Of a stretch of DNA of 64,000 nucleotides, positions 55,532-64,000 are shown piece by piece. Positions within the stretch are counted from its first letter, which is position 1, and every line of letters starts with the position of its first letter. This DNA comes from Karalla daura (Eukaryota > Chordata > Actinopteri > Chaetodontiformes > Leiognathidae): contig CM055207.1 of assembly GCA_029224185.1 (NCBI GenBank), forward strand, positions 15,331,791 to 15,395,790. Reading direction: 5' to 3'. The position numbers and the translations under genes were made by a program. The notes beneath the pieces are model-generated. The model saw only the letters and a program-made list of their open reading frames with translations, was not told where the DNA came from and ran no database searches.

Positions 55532-56712
55532 ATAATACGACAACAATACGACAACAATACGACAACAATACGACAACAATACGACAACATCGACAACAAT
55601 ACGGCAACAACGACAACAACGACAACAATACGACAACAACGACAACAACGACAACAACGACAACAATACAACAACAATACGACAACATCGACAACAATAC
55701 AACAACAATACGACAACATCGACAACAATACGACAACAATACGACAACAATACGACAACAACGACAACAATACAACAACAATACGACAACATCGACAACA
55801 ATACAACAATACGACAACATCGACAACAAGACAACAATACGACAACAATACGACAACAATACGACAACAATACGACAACAACGACAACAATACAACAATA
55901 CGACAAAAACGACAACAACACGACAACAATACGACAACAATACAACAATACGACAACAATACGACAACGACAACAATACGACAACAACGACAACAATACA
56001 ACAATACGACAACAATACAACAATACGACAACAACGACAACAATACGACAACAACGACAACAATACAACAACAATACGACAACAGCGACAACGACAACAA
56101 TACGACAACAATACGACAACAATACGACTACAACGACAACTATGCAACTACACGACAACAACGACAACAATACAACAATACAATACGACAACAATACGAC
56201 AACAATACAACAACAATACAACAACAATACGACAACAATACAACAATAGGACAACAATAGGACAACAATACGACAACAACACGACAACAATACAACAACA
56301 ACGACAACAATACAACAACACGACAATAATACGACAACAACGACAACAATACGACAACAATACAACAATACGACAACAATACGACAACAATACGACACCA
56401 ATGCGACAGCAATACGACAACAATACAACAACAATACGACAACAATACGACAACAATACGACAACAATACGACAACAACGACAACAATACAACAATACGA
56501 CAAAAACGACAACAAAACAACAACAACACGACAACAATACGACAACAATACGACAACAATACAACAATATGATAACAATACGACAACGACAACAATACGA
56601 CGACAACAATACGACAACGACAACAATACGACAACAATACGACAACAACGACAACAACGACAACAATACGACAACAACAATACGACAACAACGACAACAA
56701 TACAACAATACG

Positions 56713-56747
<35 letters not shown>

Positions 56748-59582
56748 ACGACAACAATACAACAATACGACAACAATACGACAACAACGACAACAATACG
56801 ACAACAATACGACAACAATACGACAACAACGACAACAATACAACAATACAACAATGCAACAATACGACAACAATACGACAACAATACGACAACAACGACA
56901 ACAATACGACAACAACGACAACAATACAACAATACAACAATAGGACAACAATACGACAACAATACGACAACAACGACAACAATACGACAACAACGACAAC
57001 AATACAACAATACAACAATACAACAATAGGACAACAATAGGACAACAATACGACAACAATACGACAACATCGACAACAATACGACAACAACGACAACAAC
57101 GACAACAATACGACAACAACGACAACAACGACAACAATACAACAACAATACGACAACATCGACAACAATACAACAATACGACAATAATACAACAGTACGA
57201 CAACAATACAACAACAATACAACAACAATACAACAACAATACGACAACAATACGACAACAATACGACAACAACGACAACAATACAACAATACGACAATAA
57301 TACAACAACGACAACAATGCAACAATACGACAACAATACAACAACAATACGACAACAACACAACAACATGATCACAATACGACAACGACAACAATACGAC
57401 AACTACGACAACAATACGACAACGACAACAATACGACAACGACAACAATACAACAATACGACAACAACACGACAACAACACGACAACAATACGACAACAA
57501 TACGACAACAATACGACAACAATACAATAATACGACAACAACGACAACTATGCAACAATACGACAACAATACGACAACAATACAATAATACGACAACAAC
57601 GACAACTATGCAACAATACGACAACAATACGACAACAATACAACAATATGATAACAATACGACAACGACAACTATACAACAATACGACAACGACAACTAT
57701 ACGACAACAACGACAACAATACAACAATACAACAATATGATAACAATACGACAACGACAACTATACAACAATACGACAACAATACGACAACAACGACAAC
57801 AATACAACAACAATACGACAACATCGACAACAATACGACAACGACAACAATACAACAACAATACGACAACATCGACAACAATACGACAACAACGACAACA
57901 ATACAACAATAGGACAACAATACGACAACAACACGACAACAATACAACAACAACGACAACAATACAACAATACGACAATAATACAACAATACGACAACAA
58001 TACAACAACAATACAACAACAATACAACAACAATACGATAACAATAAAACAACAATACGACAACAACGACAACAATACAACAATACGACAATAATACAGC
58101 AACGACAACAATGCAACAATACGACAACAACACGACAACAATACGACAACAATACAACAATACGACAACAATACAACAACACGACAACAATACGACAACA
58201 ATACAACAATACGACAACAATACGACAACAATACGACAACAATACGACAACAATACAACAATATGATAACAATACGACAACGACAACTATACAACAATAC
58301 GACAACGACAACAATACGACAACAACGACAACAATACAACGATACAACAATACGACAACAATACGACAACAACGACAACAATACAACAACAATACGACAA
58401 CATCGACAACAATACGACAACAACGACAACAATACAACAACAATACGACAACATCGACAACAATACGACAACAATACAACAACAATACGACAACATCGAC
58501 AACAATACGACAACAATGACAACAATACAACAATACGACAACAATACGAAAACAACGACAACAATACGACAACAATACAACAATAGGACAACAATAGGAC
58601 AACAATACGACAACAATACGACAACAATACGACAACAATACGACAACAACGACAACAATGACAACAATACAATAACACGACAACAACGACAACAATACAA
58701 CAACAATAGGACAACAAGGACAACAATACGACAACAAGGACAAAATTGCAACAATACGACAACAACGACAACAATACGACAACAATGACAACAATACGAC
58801 AACAATACGACAACAATACAACAATACGACAACGACAACAATACAACAATACGACAACAACGACAACTTTAAAACAACACGACAACAACGACAACTATAC
58901 AACAATATGACAACAATACGACAACAATACAACAATATGATCACAACAACATTACAACAATAGGACAACAATACAACAATACGACAACAATACGACAACA
59001 ATACGACAACAATACGACAACAACGACAACAACGACAACAATACGATAACAATACGACAACAACGTCAACGACAATACAATAATACGACAACAATACGAC
59101 AGCAACGACAGCAATACAACTATACAACAATACGACAACAATACGACAACAATACAACAATATGATAACAATACCACAACGACAACTATACAACAATACG
59201 ACAACAACGACAACAATACGACAACAATACAACAATAATACGACAACATCGACAACAATACGACAACAATACGACAACAATACAACAATACGACAACAAT
59301 ACGACAACAACGACAACTATACAACAATACGACAACAACGACAACAATGCGACAACAATACAACAACAATACAACAACGACAACAATACAACAACAATAC
59401 GACAACATCGACAACTATGCAACAATACAACAATACGACAACAACGACAACAATATGACAACAATACAACAATAGGACAACAACACGACAACACTACGAC
59501 AACGACAACAATACGACAACAACGACAACAACGACAATACGACAACATTACAACAACACGACAACAATACAACAATACGACA
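55532..59582 (+). repeat. Long higher-order unit, copy 3 (4,051 bp)
   Basis: No difference from copy 2 in any stretch compared, including the length and content of all open frames. Confidence 0.95.
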
Positions 59583-60763
59583 ATAATACGACAACAATAC
59601 GACAACAATACGACAACAATACGACAACAATACGACAACATCGACAACAATACGGCAACAACGACAACAACGACAACAATACGACAACAACGACAACAAC
59701 GACAACAACGACAACAATACAACAACAATACGACAACATCGACAACAATACAACAACAATACGACAACATCGACAACAATACGACAACAATACGACAACA
59801 ATACGACAACAACGACAACAATACAACAACAATACGACAACATCGACAACAATACAACAATACGACAACATCGACAACAAGACAACAATACGACAACAAT
59901 ACGACAACAATACGACAACAATACGACAACAACGACAACAATACAACAATACGACAAAAACGACAACAACACGACAACAATACGACAACAATACAACAAT
60001 ACGACAACAATACGACAACGACAACAATACGACAACAACGACAACAATACAACAATACGACAACAATACAACAATACGACAACAACGACAACAATACGAC
60101 AACAACGACAACAATACAACAACAATACGACAACAGCGACAACGACAACAATACGACAACAATACGACAACAATACGACTACAACGACAACTATGCAACT
60201 ACACGACAACAACGACAACAATACAACAATACAATACGACAACAATACGACAACAATACAACAACAATACAACAACAATACGACAACAATACAACAATAG
60301 GACAACAATAGGACAACAATACGACAACAACACGACAACAATACAACAACAACGACAACAATACAACAACACGACAATAATACGACAACAACGACAACAA
60401 TACGACAACAATACAACAATACGACAACAATACGACAACAATACGACACCAATGCGACAGCAATACGACAACAATACAACAACAATACGACAACAATACG
60501 ACAACAATACGACAACAATACGACAACAACGACAACAATACAACAATACGACAAAAACGACAACAAAACAACAACAACACGACAACAATACGACAACAAT
60601 ACGACAACAATACAACAATATGATAACAATACGACAACGACAACAATACGACGACAACAATACGACAACGACAACAATACGACAACAATACGACAACAAC
60701 GACAACAACGACAACAATACGACAACAACAATACGACAACAACGACAACAATACAACAATACG

Positions 60764-60798
<35 letters not shown>

Positions 60799-63633
60799 AC
60801 GACAACAATACAACAATACGACAACAATACGACAACAACGACAACAATACGACAACAATACGACAACAATACGACAACAACGACAACAATACAACAATAC
60901 AACAATGCAACAATACGACAACAATACGACAACAATACGACAACAACGACAACAATACGACAACAACGACAACAATACAACAATACAACAATAGGACAAC
61001 AATACGACAACAATACGACAACAACGACAACAATACGACAACAACGACAACAATACAACAATACAACAATACAACAATAGGACAACAATAGGACAACAAT
61101 ACGACAACAATACGACAACATCGACAACAATACGACAACAACGACAACAACGACAACAATACGACAACAACGACAACAACGACAACAATACAACAACAAT
61201 ACGACAACATCGACAACAATACAACAATACGACAATAATACAACAGTACGACAACAATACAACAACAATACAACAACAATACAACAACAATACGACAACA
61301 ATACGACAACAATACGACAACAACGACAACAATACAACAATACGACAATAATACAACAACGACAACAATGCAACAATACGACAACAATACAACAACAATA
61401 CGACAACAACACAACAACATGATCACAATACGACAACGACAACAATACGACAACTACGACAACAATACGACAACGACAACAATACGACAACGACAACAAT
61501 ACAACAATACGACAACAACACGACAACAACACGACAACAATACGACAACAATACGACAACAATACGACAACAATACAATAATACGACAACAACGACAACT
61601 ATGCAACAATACGACAACAATACGACAACAATACAATAATACGACAACAACGACAACTATGCAACAATACGACAACAATACGACAACAATACAACAATAT
61701 GATAACAATACGACAACGACAACTATACAACAATACGACAACGACAACTATACGACAACAACGACAACAATACAACAATACAACAATATGATAACAATAC
61801 GACAACGACAACTATACAACAATACGACAACAATACGACAACAACGACAACAATACAACAACAATACGACAACATCGACAACAATACGACAACGACAACA
61901 ATACAACAACAATACGACAACATCGACAACAATACGACAACAACGACAACAATACAACAATAGGACAACAATACGACAACAACACGACAACAATACAACA
62001 ACAACGACAACAATACAACAATACGACAATAATACAACAATACGACAACAATACAACAACAATACAACAACAATACAACAACAATACGATAACAATAAAA
62101 CAACAATACGACAACAACGACAACAATACAACAATACGACAATAATACAGCAACGACAACAATGCAACAATACGACAACAACACGACAACAATACGACAA
62201 CAATACAACAATACGACAACAATACAACAACACGACAACAATACGACAACAATACAACAATACGACAACAATACGACAACAATACGACAACAATACGACA
62301 ACAATACAACAATATGATAACAATACGACAACGACAACTATACAACAATACGACAACGACAACAATACGACAACAACGACAACAATACAACGATACAACA
62401 ATACGACAACAATACGACAACAACGACAACAATACAACAACAATACGACAACATCGACAACAATACGACAACAACGACAACAATACAACAACAATACGAC
62501 AACATCGACAACAATACGACAACAATACAACAACAATACGACAACATCGACAACAATACGACAACAATGACAACAATACAACAATACGACAACAATACGA
62601 AAACAACGACAACAATACGACAACAATACAACAATAGGACAACAATAGGACAACAATACGACAACAATACGACAACAATACGACAACAATACGACAACAA
62701 CGACAACAATGACAACAATACAATAACACGACAACAACGACAACAATACAACAACAATAGGACAACAAGGACAACAATACGACAACAAGGACAAAATTGC
62801 AACAATACGACAACAACGACAACAATACGACAACAATGACAACAATACGACAACAATACGACAACAATACAACAATACGACAACGACAACAATACAACAA
62901 TACGACAACAACGACAACTTTAAAACAACACGACAACAACGACAACTATACAACAATATGACAACAATACGACAACAATACAACAATATGATCACAACAA
63001 CATTACAACAATAGGACAACAATACAACAATACGACAACAATACGACAACAATACGACAACAATACGACAACAACGACAACAACGACAACAATACGATAA
63101 CAATACGACAACAACGTCAACGACAATACAATAATACGACAACAATACGACAGCAACGACAGCAATACAACTATACAACAATACGACAACAATACGACAA
63201 CAATACAACAATATGATAACAATACCACAACGACAACTATACAACAATACGACAACAACGACAACAATACGACAACAATACAACAATAATACGACAACAT
63301 CGACAACAATACGACAACAATACGACAACAATACAACAATACGACAACAATACGACAACAACGACAACTATACAACAATACGACAACAACGACAACAATG
63401 CGACAACAATACAACAACAATACAACAACGACAACAATACAACAACAATACGACAACATCGACAACTATGCAACAATACAACAATACGACAACAACGACA
63501 ACAATATGACAACAATACAACAATAGGACAACAACACGACAACACTACGACAACGACAACAATACGACAACAACGACAACAACGACAATACGACAACATT
63601 ACAACAACACGACAACAATACAACAATACGACA
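59583..63633 (+). repeat. Long higher-order unit, copy 4 (4,051 bp)
   Basis: Same as copies 2 and 3 wherever compared. The match runs on to about 63,690, where the expected ACATCGAC is replaced by ACACGAC and the regular pattern stops. Confidence 0.95.
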
Positions 63634-64000
63634 ATAATACGACAACAATACGACAACAATACGACAACAATACGACAACAATACGACAACACGACAACAA
63701 CGACAACAATACGACAACAATACGACAACAATACGACAACAATACGACAACACGACAACAACGACAACAATACAACAATACGACAACAATACGGCAACAA
63801 CGACAACAATACAACAATACGACAACAATACAACAATACGACAACAATACGACAATATGATAACAATACGACAACTATACAACAATAGGACAACGACAAC
63901 AATGCAACAATAGGACAACAATACGACAACAATACGACAACAATACGACAACAACAACAACGACAACAATTCGACAACAATGACAACAACAACGACAACA
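63634..64000 (+). repeat. Array sequence after the last full long unit
   Basis: Still made of the same words, but no longer in register with the 4,051-bp unit beyond about 63,690. CGGCAAC appears at 63,792 rather than the expected 63,704. The array is cut by the window end. Confidence 0.85.

Larger units (their letters stand above)
36601..64000 (+). repeat. Main satellite array of ACGACAACAAT-type words, continues beyond the window
   Basis: 27.4 kb built almost wholly from an 11-mer ACGACAACAAT, a 9-mer ACGACAACA, an 8-mer ACAACAAT and a 6-mer CGACAA, mixed in irregular order. Nearly every G sits in a CpG, at 5-6 per 60 bases in lines I counted. Rare variants include TAGGACAAC, TATGATAAC and GCAACTACACG, which serve as landmarks. 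The words look like derivatives of (AAC)n. I do not recognise the satellite as a named family. The right end is not in the window. Confidence 0.97.

Noticed and set aside
36474..63998. Very long open reading frames (up to 1,156 codons) on both strands of the array
   Set aside because: They follow arithmetically from an 11-mer without stop codons; copies overlap in every frame, composition is pure repeat, and there are no domains or start contexts.
36601..64000. Possible CRISPR array
   Set aside because: There are no unique spacers between conserved repeats; the words abut one another and the genome is vertebrate.
34068..64000. Telomeric repeat
   Set aside because: No TTAGGG or CCCTAA tandem is present; the words are AAC/GTT-derived.

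Overview
The window looks like vertebrate nuclear DNA, most likely from a ray-finned fish, although nothing in the sequence names a species. Three things point that way: a recognisable Borg-family gene of the CDC42EP4 type, with its coding region in one exon as in other vertebrates; many (CA)n, (GA)n and poly-C tracts; and a GC- and CpG-rich single-copy region. There is no sign of bacterial gene organisation, no rRNA, no tRNA I can support, and no CRISPR array.

Layout. Positions 1 to about 17,150 are non-coding DNA with scattered microsatellites, G/C homopolymers and some TAAT-rich blocks that could be conserved regulatory elements. A 100-N assembly gap lies at 17,154-17,253. A CpG-rich stretch with a candidate 5' UTR intron leads to the only gene I can name, a CDC42EP4 (Borg4) homologue at 18,124-19,199. 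Its total length matches the family (about 359 codons), but its reading frame is broken by several small indels. A long 3' UTR probably runs to an AATAAA at 21,481. Positions 21,500-34,067 are again non-coding: a three-copy minisatellite (22,351-22,660), two long (CT)n arrays punctuated by CACCG (22,945-23,278 and 24,100-24,543), a 30-nt poly-C run and more simple repeats.

From 34,068 to the window end (almost 30 kb, still running at base 64,000) the sequence is a single large satellite. It starts as an (AAT)n tract and becomes a GTT-rich arm (34,110-36,600). It then switches strand at a short palindrome and continues as an ACA-rich array built from 8-, 9- and 11-bp words such as ACGACAACAAT. 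Homogeneity rises to the right. The region 36.7-41.7 kb holds nested repeats of about 0.96 and 2.2 kb, the middle holds irregular 1.2-1.8 kb repeats, and 47,545-63,633 holds four copies of a long unit. The first copy is 3,936 bp; the next three are 4,051 bp each and look identical wherever I compared them. The reading frames of hundreds of codons throughout the array exist because the 11-mer has no stop codon in any of the six frames. They are not genes.

I found no multi-gene system. The most notable items are the satellite itself (word structure, strand switch, long higher-order unit, very dense CpG) and the frame-broken CDC42EP4 gene, which is better explained by sequence error than by decay.
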